Shown one piece after another: positions 31,336 to 42,200 of a stretch of 64,000 bases of DNA. The DNA lies in the NCBI GenBank assembly GCA_041494445.1, contig JBGQAU010000004.1:9751-73750 (forward strand), written 5' to 3'. The notes beneath the pieces were generated by a model. The model made no database searches and was not told the origin of the DNA. It saw nothing but the letters and a program-made list of their open reading frames with translations. Within the stretch, counting starts at the first letter, position 1. Every line of letters starts with the position of its first letter. The DNA comes from JAIQFR01 sp041494445. GTDB taxonomy: Bacteria; Acidobacteriota; Polarisedimenticolia; Polarisedimenticolales; JAIQFR01. The position numbers and the translations under genes were made by a program.

Positions 31336-33531
31336 TCAGGGATGGGGGCCGAGCCGCGGGTCCATCTCGCCCAGGAGGTGCTTGGCGCCGTCCACGTCGG
31401 TCATCACCCAGAGCATGTAGCGCACGTCGACCAGGATCGACCGCGTACGCACGGGGTCGAAGACGATGTCCGATCCGACCGTGTCGAAGGTGCCGTCGAA
31501 GAGCAGCCCGACCAGCTCGCCCCTGGCGTTCAGCGCGGGAGAGCCCGAGTTGCCCCCCGTGGTGTCCACCGTGGCCAGGAAGTTCACCGGCACGTCGCCG
31601 AGCCTGGGGGTCGCGTAGGGCGTCTTCTTGCCGGCGCGGAGCGCGGCGATCGCGTCCAGCTCGGCCTTGGGCGCGTCGAAGGGGGACTTGCCGGTGTGCT
31701 TCTCCACGATCCCGGCGAGCGTCGTCTGCGGCAGGTACACGAGCCCGTCGCGCGCGCCGACCCCCTCGACCTTGCCGAACGTCACCCGCAGGGTGCCGTT
31801 GGCGTCGGGCGGGAGGAGGCCGCCCGAGAACTCCAGCAGCGCGCGGACGTACCGCGGCGTGAGCCGCGAGCGCAGTCCCTCGTTCTTCTTGTCGCGCTCC
31901 TCGATCTCCTCCCTCGCCGGGTACAGGAGCGCGGCCAGATCGATGAAGCTGTCCTTGGCCGAGAGCACCTCGGCGGTGGGCTTCTCGAGGAGCCCGAGGC
32001 GCAGCGCCAGGTCGGAGAGCCGCGTCCCCGCGTAGACCTTGTCGAGGAACGCGTCGATCGCGCGCCCGGCGTCGGCGTCGCTCATCCCGGCGGCGAGCCC
32101 GGCGGCCGCGTCCAGCGGCGCGACGCGCGAGCCGGCGGGCAGGCGTGCCGCCTCGAGCAGGCCGTAGCGGAACAGCGCGCGGTCGACCCTGAGGTCGAGC
32201 GTCTTCTGCTGCCGCTCGTCGCGCTCGCGGATCCGCTTCCAGTTGCGCTCCTGGTAGTCGGGGTCGCGATCGAGGTCCGCCTTCGCCCGCTCGAGCGAGA
32301 GCTTGTAGATCGTCCCGGCCGACACGAGCAGCGTGGATCCGGACGTGACCGCGCGGAGAGCGGAATCTCGCTCGCGGGTCCTGTTCTCCTCCGCGGTCAG
32401 GGCGTCGAGCGCCGGAAGAACGTCCCCGTACTCCTTCAGACGCGCGAGGTCGGCCGCGATCCATGCGGTGAGCGTCTTCTCGCGCGCTTCCTTGGCGCCG
32501 AGGAGGTTGGCCTGGAGGAGGCCCTTCAGCTTTCCGCGGTTGTTGGTGAGGCCGTTGTTGAGGCCGCGCACCCGGTTGGCGACCTTGATCCGGATCTCCG
32601 GGTCGTCGCGCGACACGTCCTCGAGGATCGCCAGCTGGTCCTCCGAGCGCTTGATCTGCCGCGGGAGCGTCCACTCGGTCATCCGCCGGATCGCCGAGTA
32701 TGTCTCCATCCTGCGGGTCGAGCCCGGGTAGCCGACGACGAAGACCGGATCGCCCGGTTCGACCCCCTTCGGGTCGATCTCGAGCCGATGCTTCGGATGG
32801 TACGGCACGTTGTCCTTCGAGAACGGCGCGGACTTTCCCTCCTTGGTGACGTACGCGCGGTAGAAGCCGAAGTCGCCCGTGTGGCGCGGCCACTGCCAGT
32901 TGTCGGTCTCGCCCCCGAACGAGCCTATCCCGGCCGCGGGCGTGTACACGAGCCGGACGTCCTGGATCTCGAGCTGCGCGATCTCGAAGTAGCGGTACCC
33001 CTCGAAGAAGCTCGCGACGCGGCACCGGAGGCCGTCCTTCTCGCAATCCTTGATGCGCTCCTTGGTCCGTCGCTCGATGACCTCGTAGCGCGCGCGGTCG
33101 TCGATCTTCGGGTCGATGTTCCCGGTGATCTCGTCGGTGACCTCCCTCGCCGACAGCGTCACGTAGGCGCGGCTGCCCGGCCCGGCCCACAGCTCCTCCT
33201 CCCGCGTCTTCGCGAGGTAGCCGTCCTCGAGCAGGTTGCGCGCGGCGGTCGAGTTGTACTGCAGCGCGCCGGTCACGCAGTGCTGGTTCGTGACGATCAG
33301 GCCGTCCGACGAGACGAACGACGCGCTGCAGCCGCCGAGGGAGACCACCGCTCCCATCGGATAGCCCGTGAGGTCCGCGAAGGTCTTCGGGTCGCCCTTG
33401 AAGCCGATCGCATCCAGCTGTTTCCGGAGCTCGGGAACCTGCTGCGGCATCCACATGCCCTCCTCGGCGAGGGCGGAGCAGCAGCACGCTACGATGGCGA
33501 GGAGACAGGTCAGAAGCCGGAAGCCTCTCAC
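31336..33531 (-). CDS. S46-family dipeptidyl-peptidase (DPP7/DPP11-like)
   Basis: This 731-residue secreted serine peptidase removes dipeptides from peptide N-termini. The signal peptide is 1-23. The triad is visible as His84 in VTNQHCV, the Asp in ETDNWQWPRHTGDF and the Ser in TTGGNSGSPAL (about 640); a helical domain separates the two halves, as in DPP7/DPP11. FDGT after the serine has Gly where acidic-specific DPP11 enzymes are reported to carry Arg, which leans to hydrophobic specificity. GTG 33531 with AGGGAGG 5-6 nt upstream fits the signal peptide better than ATG 33573. Confidence 0.9.
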   Translation of the reverse strand: MRGFRLLTCLLAIVACCCSALAEEGMWMPQQVPELRKQLDAIGFKGDPKTFADLTGYPMGAVVSLGGCSASFVSSDGLIVTNQHCVTGALQYNSTAARNLLEDGYLAKTREEELWAGPGSRAYVTLSAREVTDEITGNIDPKIDDRARYEVIERRTKERIKDCEKDGLRCRVASFFEGYRYFEIAQLEIQDVRLVYTPAAGIGSFGGETDNWQWPRHTGDFGFYRAYVTKEGKSAPFSKDNVPYHPKHRLEIDPKGVEPGDPVFVVGYPGSTRRMETYSAIRRMTEWTLPRQIKRSEDQLAILEDVSRDDPEIRIKVANRVRGLNNGLTNNRGKLKGLLQANLLGAKEAREKTLTAWIAADLARLKEYGDVLPALDALTAEENRTRERDSALRAVTSGSTLLVSAGTIYKLSLERAKADLDRDPDYQERNWKRIRERDERQQKTLDLRVDRALFRYGLLEAARLPAGSRVAPLDAAAGLAAGMSDADAGRAIDAFLDKVYAGTRLSDLALRLGLLEKPTAEVLSAKDSFIDLAALLYPAREEIEERDKKNEGLRSRLTPRYVRALLEFSGGLLPPDANGTLRVTFGKVEGVGARDGLVYLPQTTLAGIVEKHTGKSPFDAPKAELDAIAALRAGKKTPYATPRLGDVPVNFLATVDTTGGNSGSPALNARGELVGLLFDGTFDTVGSDIVFDPVRTRSILVDVRYMLWVMTDVDGAKHLLGEMDPRLGPHP

Positions 33532-33725
33532 GCGAACCTCCCTTGGTTTTCGGTGACCGGGATATTCTGTCACGAACGGGTCCCGCCGCGAGGTAGGATC
33601 GCCCCTCGTGCTCCACCGACACCGCTTTCGAACTATGATTCGCCACCGGGCCCGTCGTGAGCGCCCTGAGGCCCGCGACCCGAATCCGCTGGGAGCGAGC
33701 GCGACAAGGCAAGGGAGGAAACGAC

Positions 33726-34082
33726 ATGACTCAGGAAACCGGGCAACCCAAACAGTTCTCCGGCGAGCTTCCCGCCGCCCGTCCCGTGAAGTTGGACGAG
33801 CTGGTGAGCTACGCCCCGGGCTCGGTCGTCAGCCGCACGCTGGTGAAGAACGCCGCGGGAACGATCACGCTGTTCGCGTTCGATGCCGGCCAGGGTCTGA
33901 GCGAGCACTCGGCGCCGTACGACGCCGTGGTTCAGGTCCTCGACGGCGCGGTGACTCTCTCCATCGGCGGCAAGGCGGTGCCGGCCGCCGCCGGAGAAAC
34001 GGTCCTCATGCCCGCGAACGTCCCCCACGCCGTGCACGCGTCGCAGCGGTTCAAGATGGTGCTCACGATGATCCGCGGATAG
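33726..34082 (+). CDS. Small cupin-domain protein
   Basis: This 118-residue single cupin barrel has the first motif as GQGLSEHSAPYDAVVQVLDG and the second as LMPANVPHAVHA. The metal-ligand histidines are partly present. Such stand-alone cupins bind a metal or small ligand in the cytoplasm. ATG 33726 follows AGGGAGGAAA; upstream codons are open but non-coding in style. It lies 47 nt before the octaheme cytochrome and may be co-transcribed. Confidence 0.85.
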   Translation: MTQETGQPKQFSGELPAARPVKLDELVSYAPGSVVSRTLVKNAAGTITLFAFDAGQGLSEHSAPYDAVVQVLDGAVTLSIGGKAVPAAAGETVLMPANVPHAVHASQRFKMVLTMIRG

Positions 34083-34128
34083 TACCGCGCGGGCCGGACC
34101 GCAAGCTTCTCGACGCCAGGAGGAGGAG

Positions 34129-35433
34129 ATGTCCATGAAGGTATCCCGGGTGTTGACGGTGATGGGGCTGCTTCTGACGGCGCTCGCGATCCGCGCCGCC
34201 GACGCTCCCAACTGCGTCGGCTGTCACGGGTCGAAGGGGATCGCCGGGAGCGCCCTGCGGGACTGGAAGACCTCGAAGCACGCGGCGAACGACGTGGGCT
34301 GCGCAACCTGCCACCTGACCGGAGACACGACGAAGAAGACCAGCGCCTGCGACACGAGCGGGGTGGTCCGCGCCGTCCCCGGGAAGATCTGCGGCGAGTG
34401 CCACGGGGAGCAGTTCGGGCAATTCGCGCACAGCAAGCACGCCGCCGCGTGGATCGCGATGGATGCGATGCCCACCACGAAGGACCAGCCCAAGGCGATG
34501 ATGGACGGGATGAAGGGGTGCGGCGGCTGCCACCGGGTCGGCTACGACACGGGGCGCTGCGACTCGTGCCACACGCGGCACCTCTTCTCGGCGGCGGAGG
34601 CCCGTCGGCCCGAGGCCTGCGCGACGTGCCACATGGGGTTCGACCACCCGCAGTGGGAGATGTACTCCACGTCGAAGCACGGCGTGATCTACTCCCTGGG
34701 CGCGCCGGATTGGGACTGGGACATGCCACTGTCCGAGTGGTTCAAGGACCCCTCGAAGCCCAGCACCGGTCCGCGCGCCCCGACGTGCGCCTTCTGCCAC
34801 ATGCCCAACGGCAACCACGGCGTTCGGACCTCGTGGGGATTTCTCGCCGTCCGGCTGCCCGAGGACGACGCGGAGTGGATGAAGGACCGCGCCACGATCC
34901 TCCAGGGCCTCGGGGTCCTCGACAAGGAGGGCAAGCCGACCGCCCGCCTGGACGTGGTCAAGGCGGGCGACGTGGCCCGTCTCACCAAGGAGTCGTGGCA
35001 GGCCGAGCGCGATCGGATGCTCGGGCAGTGCGGCAAGTGCCACGCGCCCTCGTTCGCCAAGGAGGAGCTCGGGAAGGGAGACGAGATCCTCAAGGCGGCG
35101 GACCACCTGATGGCCGAGGCGATCCGCGAGGTCGACGGGCTCTACCGCGACGGGATTCTCGAGGAGCCGAAGGACCGCCCGTTCCACGTGGACGTCCTGC
35201 GCTTCTACGAGGTCCAGCACCCGATCGAGCAGAAGCTGTACGTCATGCTCATGGAGCACCGGATGCGGACGTTCCAGGGCGCGTTCCACATGAACCCGGA
35301 TTACCAGCACTGGTACGGCTGGGCCGAGATGAAACGCGACCTCGCGGAGATCCGGTCCGAGGCGGCGACGCTTCGCCGCGAGCGCCCGAAGGCGGCGCCG
35401 GCCGCGAAGACCGCGCCGGCCAGGAAGAAGTAG
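34129..35433 (+). CDS. Octaheme c-type cytochrome, HAO-like
   Basis: This 434-residue periplasmic cytochrome has a signal peptide (1-23) and eight CxxCH heme sites: CVGCH, CATCH, CGECH, CGGCH, CDSCH, CATCH, CAFCH and CGKCH. Distal histidines appear in SKHAAN, SKHAAAW and STSKHGVIY. Eight hemes in about 430 residues with SKHG segments is the pattern of the hydroxylamine-oxidoreductase-like octaheme family, whose members oxidise hydroxylamine or reduce nitrite or hydroxylamine. A heme-crosslinking tyrosine cannot be confirmed by eye. An Ala/Lys tail ends the protein. GGAGGAG precedes the ATG. Confidence 0.87.
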   Translation: MSMKVSRVLTVMGLLLTALAIRAADAPNCVGCHGSKGIAGSALRDWKTSKHAANDVGCATCHLTGDTTKKTSACDTSGVVRAVPGKICGECHGEQFGQFAHSKHAAAWIAMDAMPTTKDQPKAMMDGMKGCGGCHRVGYDTGRCDSCHTRHLFSAAEARRPEACATCHMGFDHPQWEMYSTSKHGVIYSLGAPDWDWDMPLSEWFKDPSKPSTGPRAPTCAFCHMPNGNHGVRTSWGFLAVRLPEDDAEWMKDRATILQGLGVLDKEGKPTARLDVVKAGDVARLTKESWQAERDRMLGQCGKCHAPSFAKEELGKGDEILKAADHLMAEAIREVDGLYRDGILEEPKDRPFHVDVLRFYEVQHPIEQKLYVMLMEHRMRTFQGAFHMNPDYQHWYGWAEMKRDLAEIRSEAATLRRERPKAAPAAKTAPARKK

Positions 35434-35670
35434 CGCGGTGCGCCCGGGAGGATCCGCGCCCGAAACGCGCCGACGCGGGGACGGGCGCGCGCGAGCTGAC
35501 GCCGCCTCGCCGGCGTGCGGCCCCGGGCCTTCCGAGCCGCGGAATCACTTTACCCAGTACCCCCGTTAGGCGCGACCTGCCGAACGTCATCGCGGTGGCC
35601 GCGTCCGATCGAGTAGGCCTTCAGGCCGATTGCCGATCTTGGTACCGATCGGAGCACCGGGAGCGGGTCC

Positions 35671-37794
35671 CTAACGACCGGTCCCTACCGGCGCCCGGCG
35701 ACGCGCCTCCGCGAGCGCCCGGCTCGCGCTCTGGTTGCCGGGCTCGATCCTGAGGACCTCCTCGAAGTGCGCGATCGCGTCGGCGAGCTTGCCCTGCCTC
35801 GCCAGGAGCAGGCCGAGATTGAAGTGGGCGGTCGTGTCGCGGGGGTCGAGGCGCAGCACCTGGGCGAAGTGGCGCGCCGCCTGCTCGGTGTCGCCCTGCA
35901 TCGCGAGCACGATTGCCAGGTTGTTGTGCGCCGCCGACAGGTCGGGCGCGATCTCGATCGCCTTCGAGATCTCCTCGACGGCCTCGGCGGCGCGCCCCTG
36001 GCGGCCCAGCACCGAGCCCAGGTTGTTGCGGGCCTCGGCGAATCCGGGATCGATCCGGATCGCCTCGCGGTACGCCGCCGCGGCTTCGTCGAGCCGTCCC
36101 CCATCGCGCAGCTCGTTGGCGCGCTCGAAGCTTGCCCGGGCCTCGGGCGCCACCTTTGCGGGGACGCTCGGCCGCGCGGCCTGCCGCCGTTGGACCTCGA
36201 GAGCGGCCCGGATCAGGCCGCCGATGGCGGGCTCGTCCGGCTCCAGGCGCTCCGCCTCGCGGAAGGCCACGATCGCACCGTCGACATCGCCCGTCTTGCC
36301 GAGAGCGTTCCCGAGGTTCAGCCAGGCCTCGACGTGCGATGGGTTCACCTTCAGCGCCTCCCGGTAGAGAACGATCGCCTCGCCGATCCGGCCCTTCCCC
36401 TGAAGGGCGACGCCGAGGTTCGAGAGCGCCGGCGCGTGGTCGGGGCGGATCCGCCGCGCCTCCTCGAGGTGCGTGATGGCCTCGTCGAGCCGGCCTTCCC
36501 GCGTGAGCGCTCCTCCCAGATTGTTCTGCACGATGTAGTTGTCGGCCGTGACCGCGAGCGTGTGCTCGAAGAGGGTCACGCTGTCGCGCCAGTAGCCGAC
36601 CTGGCGCCACGTCAGGATCGAGGCGCCCAACACGGCCAGCGCGGCCGCCGAGCCGAGAGCCGGGCGCCCGTACCGCCACGCCCCGAGCAGGTCCGGCGCG
36701 CCCCACGCCAGCATCACGAACACGCCGACCAGGGGGACGTAGGTGTAACGGTCCGCGGACGACTGCATGCCCACCTGCACGACGCCGATCACGGGAACGA
36801 GCGTGCCGACGTACCAGAGCCAGCCGGTGAAGAGATACGGGGCTCGTCGCGCGACCGCCAGGACGGCCGCGGTGATCGCCGCCAGTACCGCGCAGGCCCC
36901 CGCGACCTTCCAGGCCGGCAGCGAGGCGGACAGCGGATAGAGCACCCCGAGGCCGGCCGGCCAGAACGTCCTGGCGAGATACGTCACGTACGCGACCACG
37001 GCGTTCGTTAGCCTCGCCCAGAACGGCAGCACGTCGAGCGCGGTCACCGCGCCTCCGCGCTGCTGGACGACGAAGGTCACGGCGGACGACACGGCGGCGA
37101 GAGCGAAGAGCGGCAGCTTCTCCGAAACGAGCCTGAACGGCGGGATCCATCGCGTCCCGCCGCCCCAGCGCCGGAGCGGCCAGAAATCCAGCAAGAGGAG
37201 AACGAACGGCAACGTGACGAGCATCGGCTTGGCCATCAGCCCGAGAGCGAAGAGCACCGGGACGAGCACGCGGGTCGCCGTCGTGGGTCGCGCGACGTGT
37301 CGCGCGTAGGCGAGGAGGGTCAGCATCCAGAAGAGCGTGCTCAGCACGTCCTTGCGCTCGGCCGCCCACGCCACCGACTCGACGTGGAGCGGGTGCAGGG
37401 CGAACAGCGCGGCGACCATCGCGCTTCGCCACAAAGCACCGGTCATGAGGTGGAGCGCGAGCAGCAGTAGCACGGCGTTGAGGGCGTGCAGCCCCACCGA
37501 GACGAGATGATGGCCTGAGGGAGCGAGCCCGAAGACCTCGCAGTCGAGCGCGTGCGAGAGCCAGGTCAGGGGATGCCAGTTGCTCTGGGCACCGGTGCGG
37601 AAGGCCCAAGCCACCGTCTCGAACGTCAGGCCGGAGCGGACGTGCGGGTTGTCCGTGACGTAGGCGGGGTCGTCGTAGTCGACGAACCCGTTGCCGGCTA
37701 CCGGGCGGTAGGCCGCGCCCACGAGGACGACGAGCGCGAGAGAGAGCAGGACGAGCCGTGAGACCGGAGCGGGAGAACCGTGCTCGTGAGCCAT
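35671..37794 (-). CDS. TMTC-like multi-pass membrane protein with C-terminal TPRs
   Basis: This 707-residue protein has about eleven membrane segments in the first 430 residues, with a luminal acidic motif near DYDDPAYV and HPLHVESVAWAAERKDVLS. At least six TPR units follow (about 440-690), such as NNLGGALTREGRLDEAITHLEEA. The DUF1736/TMTC layout resembles protein O-mannosyltransferase-type GT-C enzymes, in which a DD or DE pair in the first loop is catalytic. It may glycosylate secreted proteins. It converges with the cytochrome gene; the 237-bp gap between them has no clear terminator. Confidence 0.82.
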   Translation of the reverse strand: MAHEHGSPAPVSRLVLLSLALVVLVGAAYRPVAGNGFVDYDDPAYVTDNPHVRSGLTFETVAWAFRTGAQSNWHPLTWLSHALDCEVFGLAPSGHHLVSVGLHALNAVLLLLALHLMTGALWRSAMVAALFALHPLHVESVAWAAERKDVLSTLFWMLTLLAYARHVARPTTATRVLVPVLFALGLMAKPMLVTLPFVLLLLDFWPLRRWGGGTRWIPPFRLVSEKLPLFALAAVSSAVTFVVQQRGGAVTALDVLPFWARLTNAVVAYVTYLARTFWPAGLGVLYPLSASLPAWKVAGACAVLAAITAAVLAVARRAPYLFTGWLWYVGTLVPVIGVVQVGMQSSADRYTYVPLVGVFVMLAWGAPDLLGAWRYGRPALGSAAALAVLGASILTWRQVGYWRDSVTLFEHTLAVTADNYIVQNNLGGALTREGRLDEAITHLEEARRIRPDHAPALSNLGVALQGKGRIGEAIVLYREALKVNPSHVEAWLNLGNALGKTGDVDGAIVAFREAERLEPDEPAIGGLIRAALEVQRRQAARPSVPAKVAPEARASFERANELRDGGRLDEAAAAYREAIRIDPGFAEARNNLGSVLGRQGRAAEAVEEISKAIEIAPDLSAAHNNLAIVLAMQGDTEQAARHFAQVLRLDPRDTTAHFNLGLLLARQGKLADAIAHFEEVLRIEPGNQSASRALAEARRRAPVGTGR

Positions 37795-37926
37795 TCAGGA
37801 TCCACTCTCTGAGAAACCCGACGCCGCGCGATCGGTTCGGGCCGGACCCCTCGGGAGCGCCGGCCGCACGCGGAAGCCTGCAAGTCTACACCCCGCGACG
37901 GTGCGTGCGCCGGAAGGTCCGCGGCG

Positions 37927-39021
37927 TCAGCGCCGGTCCTCGCGACGCTCGCTCGCGCCCGGGTCCACGGCCCAGCCCTCGCTCGAGCGCCGGAATGCCG
38001 CCAGCTTCGCGGGATTCCGCTCGCGCCACTCCAGCCCCTCGGGGTCGCCCGCGGCCCGCCTTATGTCGTAGGCGAGCGCCTCCATGTGCCCGCCGGCGCG
38101 CATCGCGTCGAAGTAGGCGAGGACGAAGGGTCCCCAGAACGGGACGTCCACCTCCCGCGCGTGGAGCGACGAAACGAGCTTCAGCATGGTGTCGAGGGCA
38201 TAGACGAAGAACGTGGCCTCGCTCTTCTCCTTCCACGGCCCGCTTCGGCGCAGGATCGCGATCATCGACATCCCGGCGACCTCCGCCGCGCTCGGCGACG
38301 ACCGTGCCGTCTCGGTCGGCACGCGCGCGCGGATCACCTGGCGGGGGCCGCCGTCCCTCGACGCCGCCGGAGCGTCCAGGTTCTCGAAGAACATCGCCCA
38401 CATCCTCTTCGCGATCTGCTCCGAAGGCGTATCCCTCTCGAGCGTCAGCGAGCGCGCGTAGGCCGCGAAGGCTCTCCCCTTCGCACCGGAGTCGTAAAGG
38501 GTGTCGCCGAAGGCGCGCCAGATCTCGGCGCGGTAAGGGGAGTCCCGGAGACAGCTTTCGAACGCCTCGATCGCCGGCTCGGACCTTCCCTGCGCGGAGA
38601 GGCTCAACGCGAGGTGGAAGCGAAGCGTCGGGTCCGTGGGCCGGACCGCGAGTCCCCTGCGAAACACGCTCTCGGCGAGCGCCCAGTGTCCGAGCATGGC
38701 ATGGGACGAGCCGAGCAGCACCCACGCCCCCTGCGGAGCGGTGTCGGGGGTCGCGACGATTCGATCGAGCATCTCTATCGCCGAGAGGTGCTCGCCCTTC
38801 GAGAACGTCGAGAAGGCCATCTCGTAACGGGCGTCCGCGTTCGACGGGTCCGCGTCGAGAACGCGTCGGAAGATGCGGATCGCGTCGTCGTACTCCCCCG
38901 CCTCGTGCGATTGGACGCCCGCGAGGAGAAGCTCGCCGGCGTCGGGAGGCACAGGCGATGCGGCGCGGGCGGGCGACACGATGAGGACTGCGGCGGCGAG
39001 AAGTGTCGGGGCGAGACGCAT
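37927..39021 (-). CDS. Secreted TPR-repeat protein
   Basis: This 364-residue protein has a signal peptide (1-20, cleavage near PARAAS) and about four TPRs (30-170; EAGEYDDAIRIFRRVLDADP, FRRGLAVRPTDPTLRFHLA). The C-terminal domain of unknown fold (about 200-364) includes KEKSEATFFVYALDTMLK and a tryptophan-rich FWGPFVLAYF stretch. ATG 39021 has GGAGGA upstream. The open frame beyond it to 39498 is antisense to the M36 peptidase promoter region and is not coding. Function unknown; TPRs suggest a protein-binding role in the periplasm. Confidence 0.75.
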   Translation of the reverse strand: MRLAPTLLAAAVLIVSPARAASPVPPDAGELLLAGVQSHEAGEYDDAIRIFRRVLDADPSNADARYEMAFSTFSKGEHLSAIEMLDRIVATPDTAPQGAWVLLGSSHAMLGHWALAESVFRRGLAVRPTDPTLRFHLALSLSAQGRSEPAIEAFESCLRDSPYRAEIWRAFGDTLYDSGAKGRAFAAYARSLTLERDTPSEQIAKRMWAMFFENLDAPAASRDGGPRQVIRARVPTETARSSPSAAEVAGMSMIAILRRSGPWKEKSEATFFVYALDTMLKLVSSLHAREVDVPFWGPFVLAYFDAMRAGGHMEALAYDIRRAAGDPEGLEWRERNPAKLAAFRRSSEGWAVDPGASERREDRR

Positions 39022-39274
39022 GGGTTCGGTTCCTCCGTCCTCAATGTGTGTCGCGGGTGGTGGAAAATCGAGCCGCGGTCGAAGGATTCCCACGAGTCGG
39101 AGGGCCGTCCGGCAGGCGTTTGTTACGCGGGCGGGCCCCGATCGGGTAAGAAGGTTAGGGGCGATCCCTGCCGTCGTGGCCCCTCCGCGGTATATTCCCT
39201 TCCCGGCGAACGGTCGAGAGAGCGAGGCGCGCCGGCGCCGGCTCCCGGACCTCGCCCCGAGGGAAAGGAGTCGC

Positions 39275-42200
39275 ATGCGCTCGCTCCCCGATCGCTTCCG
39301 GCTGAGGTCGGCCGTCCTCCTCCTGGCCGCCCTCGCGGCCGCGTCGTTCACGAGCGGGGTCGCCGCCAAGCGGCCGACGCGGCTGGACGCCTTCGCCGCG
39401 AGCCCCGCGATGCGCGCGCTCGCGCCGGAAACGGCATCGCCGGCCTTCGTGAGCGCCGGGAGCTTGGTCCAGGCCGAGCCGCGGCTCGGCGTCCCCACGT
39501 TCGTCTGGGCGGCGCGTCGGCCGGTCCCCTCCGGCGTCCGCGGCCCCGAGGATGCCGCGCGGCGCTATCTCGCGGATCTCGCGGGACTCTATCGCCTCGA
39601 CGCGGCGGACACCGACGCGGCCTCGGTGCGCCTCGTCCATGACACGGGACGGGGCGTCGTCGTCGTGAAGTTCCGGGAAGTGGTCGAGGGGATCGAGGTC
39701 TTCCGCGAGGAGCTGAGCATCGCGATGAAGAGGGACCTGTCGCTGGTCTCACTGTCGGGCTATCTGAGCGGCGCTCCCGCGCGGGCCGGGAAGGATCTCG
39801 CCGGCGCGTACCGGCTGGGGCCGCGGGAGGCGATCGCGGCGGCCTACCTGGAAATGGAAGGGGAGAGCCTGACCGCGGCGGAGCTTCGCGGCCGCGGGGA
39901 GCGACGGGGATCCTACGAGCACTTCGACCTCAACACCCTGTCGAAATCCGGAGCCTCGCTGACCGGCGGGGCGCGGGCCAAGAGGGTACTGTTCCACCTG
40001 CCCGACCGTTTCGTGCCCTCCTACTACGTCGAGCTCGACGTGCGCCCGGACGCGAGCACCGGCGGGGAGATGAACTCCTTCGTGGTGTCGGGACTCGACG
40101 GCACGATCCTCTTCCGGAACGACCTCACCGCCTCCGATTCGTTTACCTACCGTGTCTGGGCGGAGACCGGGAGCCCGTACCGGCCGTTCGACGGGCCGCA
40201 GGGGAACTCCGCGAGCCCGCACCCGACGGGGGCGCCGAACGGGTTCCAGCCGGCTTTCGTGGCCCCGAGCCTCGTCGCCCTCCAGAACGGGCCGATCAGC
40301 ACGAACGACCCGTGGCTGCCGACCGGGAGCACGACCACCGTCGGGAACAACGTCGACGCCTACGCGGACCTCGTATCCCCGGACGGCTTCGGGAGCGGGG
40401 ACTACCGGGCCTCGACGACGTCCTCCGGCGTCTTCGACCGGATCTACGACACGACCCGTCCGCCGAACGACAGCCAGAGCCAGATCATGGCGGCGACGAC
40501 CCAGCTCTTCTACGACGTCAACTTCTTCCACGACTGGTACTACGACCCGGGATTCGACGAGGCGTCGGGGAACGCCCAGGAGAGCAACTACGGCAGGGGC
40601 GGGCTGGAGCACGACAGGATCCACGCCGAGGCGCAGGACTACGGCGGGACCAACAACGCCAACATGTCGACACCGGCGGACGGCGGGAACCCCCGCATGC
40701 AGATGTACGTCTGGACGCCGAACACCGCAGCCTACGTCGTCGCCACGCCACCAGGCTCGACCTACGCGAGCGGGACGGCGGCTTTCGGACCGCAGTCGTT
40801 CGACGCGACGGGATCGGTCGTCCTGGTCAACGACGGGACGTCCCCGGTCACGGACGCGTGCCAGGCGATCACGAACAACGTCGCCGGGAAGATCGCCCTC
40901 ATCGATCGCGGCACCTGCACGTTCAAGCAGAAGGCGGTCTACGCGCAGAACGCCGGCGCCATCGGGGTCATCCTCGCGAACAACACGACGGGCGCAGCAC
41001 CGGCCATGGGCGACGGGAGCCCGGCGGGGACCATCTCGATCCCCGTGCTCTCGGTCACGCAGACGGACGGCAACTCCATCAAGACGGCCTTGGGAGGCGG
41101 CGCCGTAACCGCGCGCCTCTACCGCGAGGCCGCGCCGAACCGGGACGGCACCATCGACAACACGATCGTCGCGCACGAGTGGGGGCACTACATCAGCAAC
41201 CGGCTCGTCGGCGACGCGAACGGACTCGGGAACAACCAGGGAGGAGGGATGGGAGAGGGCTGGGGGGACTTCCACGCCCTTCTCCTGGTCGTGAGGCCGG
41301 AGGATACGGCCGTTCCCTCGAACACCTCGTTCAACGGGGTCTACGGCATCACCGGCTACGTCGCCGGAGGCAGCGCGCCGCTGGGCGGCGGGAACAACGG
41401 CTACTTCTTCGGGATCCGCCGCTACCCGTACTCCACCGATTTCACCAAGAATCCGCTCACCTTCCGGCACATCTCCGACGGGGTCCCGCTGCCCGCCGGG
41501 GTGCCGACGTCCGGATTCGGGTCGTCGTACAACTCGGAGGTCCACAACACGGGGGAGGTCTGGGCGAGCATGCTGTGGGAATGCTACGCCTCGATCCTCC
41601 GCGACACGCTCGGGGCCACGCCCAGGCTCACCTTCGACCAGGCCCAGCAGCGGATGCGTGACTACCTCGTGGCCGGCTACAAGCTCACCCCGGCGGACCC
41701 GACCTTCGTCGAGGCCCGCGACGCGCTCCTGGCCGCGATCGTGGCCAACGACGCCGCGGACTACGCGCTGTGCTCGGCGGCGTTCGCGCGCCGCGGAATG
41801 GGCCTTCGCGCGGTCGCGCCGGACCGCTACTCGACGGACAACACGGGGGTCGTCGAGAGCTATGCCTCGGGCAACGATCTCGCCTTGGTCTCCGCGACGC
41901 TCGACGACGCGGTGAGCTCGTGCGATTCGGACGGCGTGCTGGACGACGCCGAGACCGGGAACCTGACGATCACGCTCAGGAACGTGGGGACCGGTGCCCT
42001 GGCGGCGACTTCCGCGACCGTCTCCTCGAGCAACCCCGGGGTTTCGCTCCCCGCGGGCGCGAGCGTCGACTTCCCGCCCTCCCAGCCCATGCAGACCACG
42101 ACCGCGTCGATCCCGGTCCGCCTCGGCCTTGTCGCGGGCATCCAGGAGATCGACTTCGACATCGCGTACCGCGATCCCGCCTTCGCGATTCCCGGGGACG

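Noticed and set aside
37927..39498. 523-codon version of the TPR protein
   Set aside because: The extra N-terminal codons overlap the M36 start on the other strand; the ATG at 39021 has a ribosome site and a proper signal peptide.
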